A stretch of 64,000 nucleotides of DNA from Clostridia bacterium (GCA_017469545.1 JAFUGE010000005.1:1-64000), one strand, 5' to 3'; positions 40,953 to 50,308 are shown, counted from the first letter of the stretch. Notes: generated by a model from the letters alone, not told the origin. A program made the numbers and translations.

Positions 40953-41651
40953 TTATGCCATTTTTTCACAGACTTCTTGTTCGACGGGAGTTAGTTCAAT
41001 CACGCCTTTGTTTTTCATTAGCTCATACTGGTTGACGGTGCTTCTTGCTCTATTAATCGTGTTTTCAATGAGCATTACTTTATCCAAATCTGTTTTAATC
41101 GATTTAATTTGTTTTGCCATTTCTTTTTCGTCGTTTTTGCTGCGTGCTTCGTCAAATTTATCGCATTTTTTGTCGAGTCTATCTATCGTGTTCTTTTGTT
41201 TTACCATAACATCTTTTAACGCACTGTCTAAGCTATCTCCTAGTAATAAATCTTTACTTGATTTGATTAATTTTCTGGCGTCTGCCGGAATAACTTTGAT
41301 AAAATCAATGCCAATATCAATCGCAGCAGAAAGCCCTTTTTTCAAATCACCTGCCCTAAGTGCCTCCAAGATTTGCTTGGCGCTGTTAAATGTTGAATTG
41401 TTTAATCCAATGGCTTTCGCGCCTATTCTTAATGCCGCTTCCACGGCCTGAGCTCCCGCGGTTTTTAGTTCTCCTTTCCTTGCCTCTGATTTGATTAGGC
41501 TTTTGTACTCGTCCGCAATGTCTACTTGTTCAATTCCTTTGTCAACAGCATTGGAAAATGCGTTTGACACCTCCGTGACAATATTTTGGTTCTCCTTTGT
41601 CATTTCTAATTCTAGACCCTTGTCTAGTTCCAATGTTAATGCTTGTTCCAT
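40953..41651 (-). CDS. Unknown helical protein downstream of the Tad operon
   Basis: A 232-residue soluble, almost wholly helical protein; ATG follows AAAGGAGGAAAATTT. The N-terminal half contains small-residue-rich amphipathic helices (TAGAQAVEAALRIGAKAIGL and LKKGLSAAIDIGIDFIKVIP) and the C-terminal half a charged coiled coil (about 150-205). No motif recognised. It is transcribed in the same direction as the Tad genes but separated from them by a 206-bp repeat region. Confidence 0.65.
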   Translation of the reverse strand: MEQALTLELDKGLELEMTKENQNIVTEVSNAFSNAVDKGIEQVDIADEYKSLIKSEARKGELKTAGAQAVEAALRIGAKAIGLNNSTFNSAKQILEALRAGDLKKGLSAAIDIGIDFIKVIPADARKLIKSSKDLLLGDSLDSALKDVMVKQKNTIDRLDKKCDKFDEARSKNDEKEMAKQIKSIKTDLDKVMLIENTINRARSTVNQYELMKNKGVIELTPVEQEVCEKMA

Positions 41652-41677
41652 AAATTTTCCTCCTTTAATTTATTTTT

Positions 41678-41704
41678 CGGGCAGCGTCATACGCTGCCCC
41701 TACA
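41678..41704 (-). repeat. Dispersed hairpin repeat before the 40953-41651 gene
   Basis: CGGGCAGCGTCATACGCTGCC followed by CCTACA; on the minus strand it starts with TGTAGGGG. Confidence 0.85.
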
Positions 41705-41705
41705 A

Positions 41706-41884
41706 TCAATAATCCATTTTTTCACGTGATGCAATTGTAGGGGGCGCGTAGCACGCGATCCGCAAAATTTCCCATTTTTGTTCAATAATCCATTTTTTCA
41801 CGTGGTACGATTGTAGGGGGCGCGTAGCACGCGACCCGCAAAAAATTCCCATTTTATTCAATAATCTAATTTTTTCACGTGGTG
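41706..41884. repeat. Tandem 76-bp repeats that include the end of the tadB gene
   Basis: Two near-identical 76-bp units (41706-41781 and 41782-41857) are followed by the first part of a third unit (41858-41884), which is the last codons and stop of the TadB gene. Each unit carries TCAATAATC, TTTTTTCACGTG and a hairpin (GTAGGGGGCGCGTAGCACGCG). So the 3' end of the gene plus a repeat-bearing spacer has been copied twice in tandem. In these units the hairpin faces the other way from most copies. Confidence 0.9.
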
Positions 41885-42790
41885 TGAGAGCAACAATAAA
41901 AGCCACATACTGATAAAATTCCAATACAAAATCACTGTGCCAACGAAGCTGTTTTTCATAATCCTATAATTTTCATAGCTACTATTGATAAACGTAAAAT
42001 ACACAAACAAGTCCAGTGCAATCAAAATAAGTAGCACCAGTCTTGCGCCTCGCGTCTCCTGCATTCTTGCCGCTTTTTCTTTTTGCATTTCGTCAATCGT
42101 CTCGTAATTTTTGCGAATTAGCTCACTAAAATTACCGCCATACAAATAGCAATACTGTATATGATTTAACAAATCCAAAAAGCTTTTGATATGAATTTTT
42201 TCTTTCAAATGCTCCATCGCAATTTCAAACTTAATACCACGATTAATCTCTAGCAAAAACTTATCAATGTAGGATTGCAGTGGCTCAATCACTTTCACTT
42301 CCTGAAATGCATAAATAATATCATTATTAATCCTGGTATAATTCTTTAGCTGTAGCAAAAAGTTCAGCAGCACTTTTTCAATCTTCTGCTCCTTGTAACT
42401 AGCAATACTGGAAAGAATCACTATCGGCAAAATGAGCGCTGGCAAGGAGATAATGAATGATAAAAGCGGAATCTCAAAGATGTTTTTGATTATCATATAT
42501 ACGCCCACAAAGCTAAGCACGCACGAAAGTAGTATCGTAATGGGATTAATGAGTATGTTCCTGCTTAGCGAAGCCCTATCAATCAAGATATTGATTTTAT
42601 GGAAAACATTTAGTTTTGTATTCAGTTTTACTTTCTTGTTTTTCTCGTAATAACGAAGTAGCTCTGCGTAATACTCGTCATTTTTTACCATAATGTAGTT
42701 GTTGATTTTAGAGAAAAATTTTTTGTCCACGATACGCTTGGCAAGTTCATACGATAACAATCCAACAGCTAAAAACAAAATTACATTCAC
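41858..42790 (-). CDS. tadB: TadB-like type II secretion F-domain membrane protein
   Basis: I choose GTG 42790 (after GAGAGGTG), overlapping the TadA stop by four bases (GTGA). The 310-residue protein has an N-terminal helix, two helices near residues 80-125 (ILLSCVLSFVGVYMIIKNIF and ISLPALILPIVILSSIASYK), and a cytosolic F-domain with AFQEVKVIEPLQSYIDKFLLE. Two C-terminal helices follow. TadB and TadC form the platform in the inner membrane on which the TadA motor acts. The last gene of the VirB4-TadZ-TadA-TadB operon. Confidence 0.85.
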   Translation of the reverse strand: MNVILFLAVGLLSYELAKRIVDKKFFSKINNYIMVKNDEYYAELLRYYEKNKKVKLNTKLNVFHKINILIDRASLSRNILINPITILLSCVLSFVGVYMIIKNIFEIPLLSFIISLPALILPIVILSSIASYKEQKIEKVLLNFLLQLKNYTRINNDIIYAFQEVKVIEPLQSYIDKFLLEINRGIKFEIAMEHLKEKIHIKSFLDLLNHIQYCYLYGGNFSELIRKNYETIDEMQKEKAARMQETRGARLVLLILIALDLFVYFTFINSSYENYRIMKNSFVGTVILYWNFISMWLLLLLSHHVKKLDY

Positions 42791-44073
42791 GCAAAACACC
42801 TCTCTATCTCTTCTCGATGAATCTCAATTTTTCTCTTGACGGTTCCGATAGGCTCATTGATTTTTCTGAATTTTCCAATCGATTTTCCGTTTTCGATTTT
42901 CTCTACATCAAATGCAAAAAGAGGATTGTACTCGATTTTCTCTGTCTCTTTGTTGTATATCACTTCCGCAATCTCTTGCACTTTAAAATTGCTCATATAA
43001 ATGACTAAATCTAGTGAACTAGATAATAGCTTCGTCAAATACTCGTTGCTATACATCTGCGCTTTGGTATCTCTTTTCATAAGGGTGACGAGTCTATCTA
43101 CTGTGCTCTCGCTGCTATCTGCGTGTACAGTGGCATACCCTCTATGTCCTGTCGAAACAGCATCAAAGAAAACCATTGCCTCAGCGCCTTTTAATTCGCC
43201 AATGACAATCACATCATTCGACATGACAAGGGAATGGGCCGTTAGCATTGCAAGCGTGATATTCTTATTCTCTGCCCTGTTGCTCAAAATTTCTCTTTGA
43301 ATCAAATTCGGATGGGTGCTATATAGCTCCGCCGTCTCCTCGTTGGCGGTAATGGATAAATCCTCTGGAATTTTATTAATGAGGGTCCTCATAAGCGTTG
43401 TCTTCCCGCTTCCGCCTTTGCCACTAATCACGATATTGCATCCTGCAATCATTGCCTGTACTAGAAATTGGTAGATATCTACGTTAATCATTTCGGCCGA
43501 ACTCATTAATAGTTCCTCGATGCTTTGTATCCCGTTTGGCCTATGGATACGAATGACTAAATTGGGATTGTTCACGTTTACCGGCTCAATGCCCGCTTCA
43601 ATTCTTAAGTTGTTTTTCCTATCACTCACAATCACAATCGGCACTTCATTAGAAATTTTGCCCCTATTTTTTAGCACACAATAGCGCACAAAATTCAAAT
43701 AATCATTCTCGTCCTCAAAGCTCTCATTCGTTCTTTGCCACCTGCCATTTTTCTTAATAAAAATGCAGTTATACTTGGTCACTCTTATATCACTCACCGC
43801 AATATCGTCGATATATTTTTGCAAAATGTGATACCCAAAAAGTCTGTTAATGATGGCATTGATTGTCGGCTCTGTATTCATATTCGAGTACTCTTTGTAC
43901 ACTTTTTCGCGCACGATATTTTCTACCATTTCTTTATTCATATCAATATCACTTAAGTATTCCGAGTAGTTACGAATTAAGTATCCAATGATGTCGCTAA
44001 TGACTTTATCTTTATTAACTTCTTGCTTGTCTTGCTTTTCTTCTGCCTTTGTTTTTAATGGATTAATTAGCAT
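42787..44073 (-). CDS. tadA: TadA/CpaF-family secretion ATPase
   Basis: A 428-residue cytoplasmic motor. Residues 1-120 form the N-terminal domain; Walker A GKGGSGKTTL lies near 219-228, followed by the Asp-box region (EETAELY), Walker B VIVIGELKGAEA (Glu in place) and the His-box GYATVHADS. The layout is that of CpaF/TadA ATPases of Tad pili, related to VirB11. ATG follows GGAGGTGCCAA and the start overlaps the TadZ gene by 11 bases. It would drive assembly or retraction of the pilus. Confidence 0.93.
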   Translation of the reverse strand: MLINPLKTKAEEKQDKQEVNKDKVISDIIGYLIRNYSEYLSDIDMNKEMVENIVREKVYKEYSNMNTEPTINAIINRLFGYHILQKYIDDIAVSDIRVTKYNCIFIKKNGRWQRTNESFEDENDYLNFVRYCVLKNRGKISNEVPIVIVSDRKNNLRIEAGIEPVNVNNPNLVIRIHRPNGIQSIEELLMSSAEMINVDIYQFLVQAMIAGCNIVISGKGGSGKTTLMRTLINKIPEDLSITANEETAELYSTHPNLIQREILSNRAENKNITLAMLTAHSLVMSNDVIVIGELKGAEAMVFFDAVSTGHRGYATVHADSSESTVDRLVTLMKRDTKAQMYSNEYLTKLLSSSLDLVIYMSNFKVQEIAEVIYNKETEKIEYNPLFAFDVEKIENGKSIGKFRKINEPIGTVKRKIEIHREEIERCFA

Positions 44074-45322
44074 TTGGCACCTCCTTTAACACAGCATTTT
44101 CTTTGCCTACCTTATTCTTAATTAGGCCCCTAATCATTTCGATTTTTTCGGCAAAAGATTGCTTTGGAATGAAGTGAATATTGGCAAGAATTCTTTCATA
44201 CTCCGCGTCGTCATTGTTTTTGATCACGCCCGCCAACTTCATATTTTCCAATATTTTTTCTATTAGCTCCACTTCGATTCCGTTTGCTTCGCTCTTTCTC
44301 ACAACCAGCTGAATTTTTTCTTTCCACACGCGCCAAACGTTTAAGAAAACATTCAGCAACTGCGTGGATTTCTTGAGACAAATGTAGGAATTTTCTGTCA
44401 CAAATAATACACGGTTTGCCTCTTGCAATGCCCATTTCGTCGAATCCAAGAAAATATTACTGCTCGTATCGAAAATGATAAAATCATATTTTTCTTTGGC
44501 GGCGCTTAAAATTTTCTGATAATACTCTTCTTTTAAAACATTCTGGCAGTAGTGAAGTGAGACATTGCCGGTTAATACATCCACCCCTTTTTCAGATACC
44601 ACAAGCTCGTCTAGCACATTGGTATCAAAACGATTTTTCGCAATCAAGTCTACCGCATAATTTAGTCCACATTTTTTATCCTCGTCCATTAACAAATCCA
44701 CATTTTGTGGAACTTTGTTAATATGCATGATTTCGTCGATGTTTCCATTTAACGTATCCAAATCTATGAGCAAAATTTTCGCATCACTTTTTTGTGATAA
44801 TTTCTTTGCTAAATTCACGGCAAACGTAGACTTGCCAGAGCCATTCGTGCCAGAAATAGCAATCACTTCCTGCTTTTGCACTTTCGTGATGTACGACACT
44901 TTTATCTCAGACTCTGCTTTATCATAGCTATTGTCCACCGTCTCACGCACTAATTGCCTGGCAATCGGTTCCTCTCTGTCAATCGCATCAATTACATCCG
45001 AAATCTCCACATCGCAATCATACAAAATATCATACACACCCATATTCGCAAGCAATCGTTGCGTCTCGGTATCCATTTCGTCCGTAATCACAATGATTCT
45101 CGCCACACTATTTTTCCTTTTTATTCTTCCAATGAAATCGCAAAAATCGTCCTGCCCTTGTAGTAAACCACTCACCACAATCGCATCCACGCTTTCCTCT
45201 TCCAATACATCTACTACAGCATCTTGGTAAAACAAATCCTCCTCTATCACATCGTATTTTTCATATCTTCTTAATTCGTTGTTTAGCGCTGGATTCCCCA
45301 AAGCTGTTAAAACCCTCTTCAT
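44063..45322 (-). CDS. tadZ: TadZ/CpaE-like ATPase with receiver-like N-domain
   Basis: A 419-residue protein. Residues 1-125 resemble a response-regulator receiver (DAIVVSGLLQGQDD, IIVITDEMDTETQRLLANMG). Residues 150-400 form a MinD/ParA-type P-loop ATPase: SGTNGSGKSTFAVNLAKKL has the P-loop with an Asn-Gly start rather than the ParA KGGVGKT signature Lys. ILLIDLDTLNGNIDEIM and DFIIFDTSS complete it. TadZ places the pilus machinery at its cellular site. GAGGGGGAAGATATAA precedes ATG. The VirB4 stop codon adjoins its start. Confidence 0.9.
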   Translation of the reverse strand: MKRVLTALGNPALNNELRRYEKYDVIEEDLFYQDAVVDVLEEESVDAIVVSGLLQGQDDFCDFIGRIKRKNSVARIIVITDEMDTETQRLLANMGVYDILYDCDVEISDVIDAIDREEPIARQLVRETVDNSYDKAESEIKVSYITKVQKQEVIAISGTNGSGKSTFAVNLAKKLSQKSDAKILLIDLDTLNGNIDEIMHINKVPQNVDLLMDEDKKCGLNYAVDLIAKNRFDTNVLDELVVSEKGVDVLTGNVSLHYCQNVLKEEYYQKILSAAKEKYDFIIFDTSSNIFLDSTKWALQEANRVLFVTENSYICLKKSTQLLNVFLNVWRVWKEKIQLVVRKSEANGIEVELIEKILENMKLAGVIKNNDDAEYERILANIHFIPKQSFAEKIEMIRGLIKNKVGKENAVLKEVPNAN

Positions 45323-47161
45323 TTATATCTTCCCCCTCATTTCCAAATCTTTTCGATCTGTCGTTATAATGTCGTGCTCCTTTTTCGAAGCCTCCACTTT
45401 TACCATTAAATGGCTCTTATCTGCGTGTAGCAAACACGTCCCTCTCTCCATGTTTTTGAGTCTGTAGCATTCTTCTTCCGATAGCGACGCAATTTCTTTC
45501 ATGCTATTGATGGCATTTTGTTCTATTTGAAACATACACTTAATGCTGGAATTATTCATAATGCCTTTGCCAAATTTTCCATCTTGCAAACTTAGAAAAT
45601 CATTCACGTCTTGCGTAATGGCCGTTGCAGCCCCACCATATTTTCTAATCGTTTTAAATATTTTAAAAACAAAATTTGCCGTCTCCTCGTTATTGGCAAT
45701 CAGCCTCCACGCCTCGTCGAAATACAAAATCTTTTTCTGCGCCCTCTCTTCTTTAATCTTATCCCAGAAAAAGTCTGTCACCACAAACATCACTGGCGCC
45801 AAGGCATTTTCTTCGATGTCATAAATATCCGCAATCACCAGCTTGTTCGACAAATCCACATTCGTATGTTGGTTTAAAAATTTCAAGCTTCCACTTAACA
45901 TTGGCTTTAGTAATGCGGCCAAGCGTTTCGCCTTTTTATCTTTTTTCAAAATCGCATACAAATCAGAAATAGTTGGCATTTCACTACTATCCCTAAATTT
46001 TCTCTTTTCTAAAAAACTGCCATTGTCACTCCCGACAAACAAAGAGTTGTCGTCGAACGTAATCCCCTTTTCGGCGTAGCACTCCACAATTTTTTCTTCT
46101 AATAATGCTTCCTCTTCTACAGACATATCGCCAAGCAGCATTTGAAAGAAAATCTTTAGCTTGCCCAGCTTGTTTCTCAAATAGCCCATACTGGCCGTGT
46201 CGTCGTTACTCGATTTTCGAATATCCATGATATTAATACTATTTTCGCCGCCAAATTGAATGAGTGTTCCGCCTAGCTTCTCGCAAAGGCCTACATACTC
46301 ACGGTCTGGGTCAATAATATATTGGTTAATATTCAAATATCGATTTCTCGCAATCATGAGTTTCACAAAATATGATTTGCCAGAGCCGCTCGTCCCTAAA
46401 ATGCACATATTCGCATTGCGATACTTTTCCGTCTCAAAACGGTCCACCATTACAAGCGAATGATTGGAATCATTAATGCCAATGACTACACCATTTTCGT
46501 CACACAGCTCATTCGAAATAAACGGATACGTACTCACCAAGCCACTTGTCAAAACATTTCTTGCCGTCACTTCTTTTAAGTCCTTATGATTTTGCATTAG
46601 CGGCATCGCCGACAAAAACGCCTGCTCCTCGCGAAAGGCCGCTCTTCTTGAAGTCAGGCCAATTCCCGCCAACACTCCTTCTAGCTTTTGTAAATCAAAC
46701 TCTAACTCTTCTTTGGAATTCGCATACACGACAATGTATGTATAGAGATAATAAAATTCCTCGCCACCAAGCTGCAACTGCTTTCTAATATACTTCGCGT
46801 CTTGATAACTACTCCCCATCACATCAATATCTGTCTGATTTTCATTTGTCACTCGCATATTCGCGCCCGTATTTCCAATGTTGTACGTTAACTCTTTAAT
46901 GACCTCATAACTGTTCTTCTTCTCGTAAAACATGGAAATCTGCAAATCTAAATCAAGCGACACGCATGTCTTTAGAAAAGCATCGTGCATTTCTTTGCTG
47001 TAATCTACTACTAGCAGCGCACTTGCAAAATAATCGTCTATCGCAATATACTTTGGATTAGTCATATCAAGATAAGATGGGCAAATAGAATCCAAAACGG
47101 TATTTTTCCCACCACTGATAATAGAAATATCCTCCTGTCTTTTGCTAGAAATAAAGCTCAT
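45323..47161 (-). CDS. VirB4-type ATPase, C-terminal (motor) part
   Basis: A 612-residue protein beginning with the middle domain of VirB4/TraE (PSYLDMTNPKYIAIDDYFAS, GNTGANMRVTNENQTDIDVM). The ATPase core follows, with Walker A GTSGSGKSYFVKLM (near residue 253), the DPDREY motif after it, Walker B KKILYFDEAWRLI (near 450) and ITQDVNDFL. The N-terminal domain is encoded by the overlapping gene before it (ATGA overlap at 47158-47161). VirB4 powers type IV secretion; here it is read with tadZ, tadA and tadB as one operon. Confidence 0.93.
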   Translation of the reverse strand: MSFISSKRQEDISIISGGKNTVLDSICPSYLDMTNPKYIAIDDYFASALLVVDYSKEMHDAFLKTCVSLDLDLQISMFYEKKNSYEVIKELTYNIGNTGANMRVTNENQTDIDVMGSSYQDAKYIRKQLQLGGEEFYYLYTYIVVYANSKEELEFDLQKLEGVLAGIGLTSRRAAFREEQAFLSAMPLMQNHKDLKEVTARNVLTSGLVSTYPFISNELCDENGVVIGINDSNHSLVMVDRFETEKYRNANMCILGTSGSGKSYFVKLMIARNRYLNINQYIIDPDREYVGLCEKLGGTLIQFGGENSINIMDIRKSSNDDTASMGYLRNKLGKLKIFFQMLLGDMSVEEEALLEEKIVECYAEKGITFDDNSLFVGSDNGSFLEKRKFRDSSEMPTISDLYAILKKDKKAKRLAALLKPMLSGSLKFLNQHTNVDLSNKLVIADIYDIEENALAPVMFVVTDFFWDKIKEERAQKKILYFDEAWRLIANNEETANFVFKIFKTIRKYGGAATAITQDVNDFLSLQDGKFGKGIMNNSSIKCMFQIEQNAINSMKEIASLSEEECYRLKNMERGTCLLHADKSHLMVKVEASKKEHDIITTDRKDLEMRGKI

Positions 47162-47688
47162 ATCTTTATCCTTTCTAGCCCCCTAAGTCTCCTATTGAAA
47201 CAATTCTTCATAATGAAAATAATTTTATCTGTCGTACATTCCTGTACAAAGTTACCACAGGCCGCAAGCCCCTCTCGCACTTTCGAAACATTCTCTTCTA
47301 TATGATTGTCACCCTTAATAACAAGATAGAATTTACGTGAAACATTTCTCTTCGAAGAAGTAACTTCTTGCACAAAACGAATATAATCTTCTGCCATTTC
47401 CTTTAAGCAATCTTCCTCTTCTCTAAGCCTCTTCACCCTTAAGAAGTGCTTAGAAACATCTGTAATTTGAGACTGCATAACAATTTGCATATCAAAATTA
47501 CAAGACTTCAAAAAGCGCTTATAGCTCTCTAAAATCGCCTCTCGCTCAAACTCGGATTTTAGTTCAAAATTAATCGGCTCCACTTCCAAAATTTTTAAAA
47601 AAGTCCCATCTTTCATAAATACTTTGTTCTGCCCAATATCTTGAAACGGCATCCAGTCTTGCACAGAAAAGGCCTCTTGTTTTTTCAT
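47158..47688 (-). CDS. VirB4 N-terminal domain as a separate protein
   Basis: The most likely start is ATG 47688 (MKKQEAF), although AAGGTGGTG lies about 16 nt before it, a long spacing; the reading frame is open upstream to 47739. The 176-residue product has FQDIGQNKVFMKDGTFLKIL, EVEPINFELKSEFEREAIL and a strand-helix pattern typical of the first domain of VirB4/TraE proteins (CagE_TrbE_VirB N-part). It ends in a four-base overlap with the motor gene, so the two halves are made side by side. Confidence 0.75.
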   Translation of the reverse strand: MKKQEAFSVQDWMPFQDIGQNKVFMKDGTFLKILEVEPINFELKSEFEREAILESYKRFLKSCNFDMQIVMQSQITDVSKHFLRVKRLREEEDCLKEMAEDYIRFVQEVTSSKRNVSRKFYLVIKGDNHIEENVSKVREGLAACGNFVQECTTDKIIFIMKNCFNRRLRGLERIKI

Positions 47689-47742
47689 ATTAATTATTTT
47701 TATCACCACCTTTTTCGCCATTACGAATTGTATTAACATCTT

Positions 47743-47770
47743 GCGGGCAGCGTGGTACGCTGCCCCTACA
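47743..47770 (-). repeat. Dispersed hairpin repeat before the VirB4-Tad operon
   Basis: GCGGGCAGCGTGGTACGCTGC followed by CCCTACA. On the minus strand it begins TGTAGGGG and lies between the surface-protein terminator and the VirB4 N-domain gene. Confidence 0.85.
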
Positions 47771-47804
47771 ATGTCGCCCCGACGGGCAGACAGATGTTAC
47801 ACAA

Positions 47805-47846
47805 CAAAAAAGGACGCAAACTTCCCGTAGAGAAGTTAACGCCCCC
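47805..47846 (-). terminator. Terminator of the prepilin-like surface-protein gene
   Basis: On the minus strand GGGCGTTAACTTC pairs with GAAGTTTGCGTCC (with G-T pairs), followed by TTTTTTG. Confidence 0.88.
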
Positions 47847-47906
47847 TTGTTAACTATGACTATCATAATACGTTTTTATGAAAAAGTCAATATTATTTTT
47901 TAAATC

Positions 47907-50291
47907 TTATTTATTAATGTACTCTAATGCTGGTAGTGTTTTATCATAAGTGATATACACGCCGTCTGTCGTTGTTGTATAATTACCTCCTGCCTTTCCA
48001 GAAGCACCCAAGTAGTCGCTGAATCTGACATTATTTAGTAAGCCTTCTGTAAAAGTTGCGTCCGCTGTAATCTTCGCCGTCCAATTGATACCATCACTTG
48101 ATGTTGCTCTGGCCTGCTTTGTTCCAGTAGTCGTAATGATTTCTACTAATGGACCTTGTGAAAGCTCCTTGTCCGATACTATCGTTACCGTGATTTCTGC
48201 TCCTGTATTGACATATAGCTCGTCAATTGCGCCAGTAGTCTTATTTCTCATAGTTCTCGTAATTAGCTCTGGTGCAATATCGTCAACTTCAAAGTAAATA
48301 CTGCTCTTTACAACCTCTGTTGTTACATTGCCAACCGCATCTCTAACACCTTGATTTACCCATAAATAATATCTGCCTTTTACTCCTGAAGGTGTATCCA
48401 CTTCCACAGTAACATTCTGGCCAGAAGTTGTCGTTTGAGTTGATCTCCAAATAGTAGGAGTTACGCCCTCCAACGCCCAAGCATATTGTATGATTGTACC
48501 ATTTGCAATTCCAGCCTTTTCGTCCCTTACTCTTATCGTCGCGGTATGTGATGTCTTTGCTTGTGTTGTATTGGTGCCCTCAATCGTAACGGTTGGTGGA
48601 GTCTTATCGATATTCGTAACGTTGATTGTTGTCACTGTATTGCTACTGTTTGGTGTAGGTGTTCTCTTATCCACAATCTTGGCTAGTATGACGGTGTTCT
48701 CCTCCCCTGTTACTTCAATAGGAGTACTGTAGTCTTGCCAATCTGTTGATACGCCATCAATCTTATAAACAATTTTCAACTCATTAATTGCTACCTGTGG
48801 CAAACTTAATGTTGGCAATTTCAAAGTTACATTAACGCTTCCACTTGTTACTCTTTCTACATCAAGCGAATAGTCTATTAGGCTTTCTGGAACTTGATAT
48901 GTTCTCGCAGTGATTCTTCCATCCGTGTAGTTGTTATTCTTGTCTATCGCTCTTACGATAATGGTATAGTCTCGATTATGTACCAAATTTTCATACTTGT
49001 ATGTAGCCACCGTAGAATTTGTACCTACAGTCACTTCATTCCAATTCGTTCCGCCATCTATTGAAAATGCATATTTTGCGATACCAACACCGCCGGCATT
49101 ATCCTCTGTTTCTGCCTCTATTTCTAATTGGTGTGTCGTCCTCGTGATTACCACAATGTCCCCATCGTCAAATGCTAGTGGAGGCGTGTAATCCATCATT
49201 TTTCCGCAGACATCACACATGCTGTCGTGATTATTATCTACGTGATTTTCTTTTAAAATTTCGTCGCCACAAATATCACAATTCTTCCAGTGTGTTCCTC
49301 TGTCGCTATGCCATCCATCGTCCTCGTGAATTTCGTCATAATCGCACAAAATACAGTAAGCTCTGTGATGTGTCTCGTCGATGTTTTCATTCTTAATCGT
49401 ATGTTCTGTTGGCGCTGACTCCCAACCACAAATATAACAAATTTCATGATGGTATCCATTGCCAACCGTGGTTGCATCTCTAGGAATAGAAACATAATTC
49501 TTTGTGTGGCTTTCTTCTTCTTTCTTTGTGCCGCATCCTCTCTTACATTCAATCCAGTGTTTTACAGCATCGTATGTGTATCCAGCGCCTTCAAAGTCGT
49601 GTCCTAATGCTGGAGCAAATTCTTTGCCACATCTTCTACAATAACTTGCCTGTGTACAAGTTGCCTCAACAATATCGTGTCCCAAAGGATCACCCAATGT
49701 CTCTCCACAAATCCTACAAGTAGCAGGTTCTTCACAAGTTGCAACAATCCAGATATGTTCATGTGTAGAAGGAACTTCCAAATCATATGTATTTTTAATA
49801 TCAACCAAATAAGCACTTCCCGTGATGTACTCTACTAGCGCAACCGGAGAATATTCTTCGCCAGCATTCATGTCGTCAAAACTAGAAATTAAATATTTGT
49901 CATATTTATCAACATCTTGCAATCCCAATCCCTTAGCACTTTCCGCATCTAGGACGAACCAAAGTGGTGTCAAGCCATCTAGTTCGGTAGCTATCTTTGT
50001 TTTTTCGTCCTCAAAGTTCTCAGGTAAATTTCTAAAATTAGAACTGTTGATATCCGATTCATTAAAAATAGCACTACCTGTATAATAGCTTTGCGCATCC
50101 ACATTATAATCATTCTGTCTTCGATAAGCCGCTTCGGAAATACTCGCTACCAAAGCTTCCTTCTCCGCTTCTCTACTTTGCGTGATATATCGATACCCTG
50201 CTGTTACAGCAATCGCAGAAAGGATTATGATTGAAACAATTACCACTACCAAGGATATCATTGAAATACCTTTGTTATTTTTCTTATCCAT
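47907..50291 (-). CDS. Large surface protein with prepilin-like start, cysteine repeats and Ig/FN3-like domains
   Basis: ATG 50291 follows GAGGAGAACGAGT. The 794-residue protein starts DKKNNKGISMISLVVVIVSI, which resembles a type IV prepilin leader (short basic leader, Gly, then a long helix) but has Ser where pilins have Glu5. Residues about 190-370 hold repeated CxxC motifs with His (CRICGETLGDPLGHD, CRRCGKEFAPALGHD, CYICGW, CDICGD, CDVCGK), probably zinc-binding or disulfide-linked. FN3-like and bacterial Ig-like domains then fill residues about 380-790 (VTNIDKTPPTVTIEGTNTTQ). Likely an exposed adhesin or pseudopilin tip. Its partner gene lies directly upstream. Confidence 0.8.
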   Translation of the reverse strand: MDKKNNKGISMISLVVVIVSIIILSAIAVTAGYRYITQSREAEKEALVASISEAAYRRQNDYNVDAQSYYTGSAIFNESDINSSNFRNLPENFEDEKTKIATELDGLTPLWFVLDAESAKGLGLQDVDKYDKYLISSFDDMNAGEEYSPVALVEYITGSAYLVDIKNTYDLEVPSTHEHIWIVATCEEPATCRICGETLGDPLGHDIVEATCTQASYCRRCGKEFAPALGHDFEGAGYTYDAVKHWIECKRGCGTKKEEESHTKNYVSIPRDATTVGNGYHHEICYICGWESAPTEHTIKNENIDETHHRAYCILCDYDEIHEDDGWHSDRGTHWKNCDICGDEILKENHVDNNHDSMCDVCGKMMDYTPPLAFDDGDIVVITRTTHQLEIEAETEDNAGGVGIAKYAFSIDGGTNWNEVTVGTNSTVATYKYENLVHNRDYTIIVRAIDKNNNYTDGRITARTYQVPESLIDYSLDVERVTSGSVNVTLKLPTLSLPQVAINELKIVYKIDGVSTDWQDYSTPIEVTGEENTVILAKIVDKRTPTPNSSNTVTTINVTNIDKTPPTVTIEGTNTTQAKTSHTATIRVRDEKAGIANGTIIQYAWALEGVTPTIWRSTQTTTSGQNVTVEVDTPSGVKGRYYLWVNQGVRDAVGNVTTEVVKSSIYFEVDDIAPELITRTMRNKTTGAIDELYVNTGAEITVTIVSDKELSQGPLVEIITTTGTKQARATSSDGINWTAKITADATFTEGLLNNVRFSDYLGASGKAGGNYTTTTDGVYITYDKTLPALEYINK

Positions 50292-50308
50292 ACTCGTTCT
50301 CCTCACTA

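Noticed and set aside
41678-41884. A CRISPR array
   Set aside because: The 76-bp units are whole tandem copies without unique spacers, and no cas genes are present.
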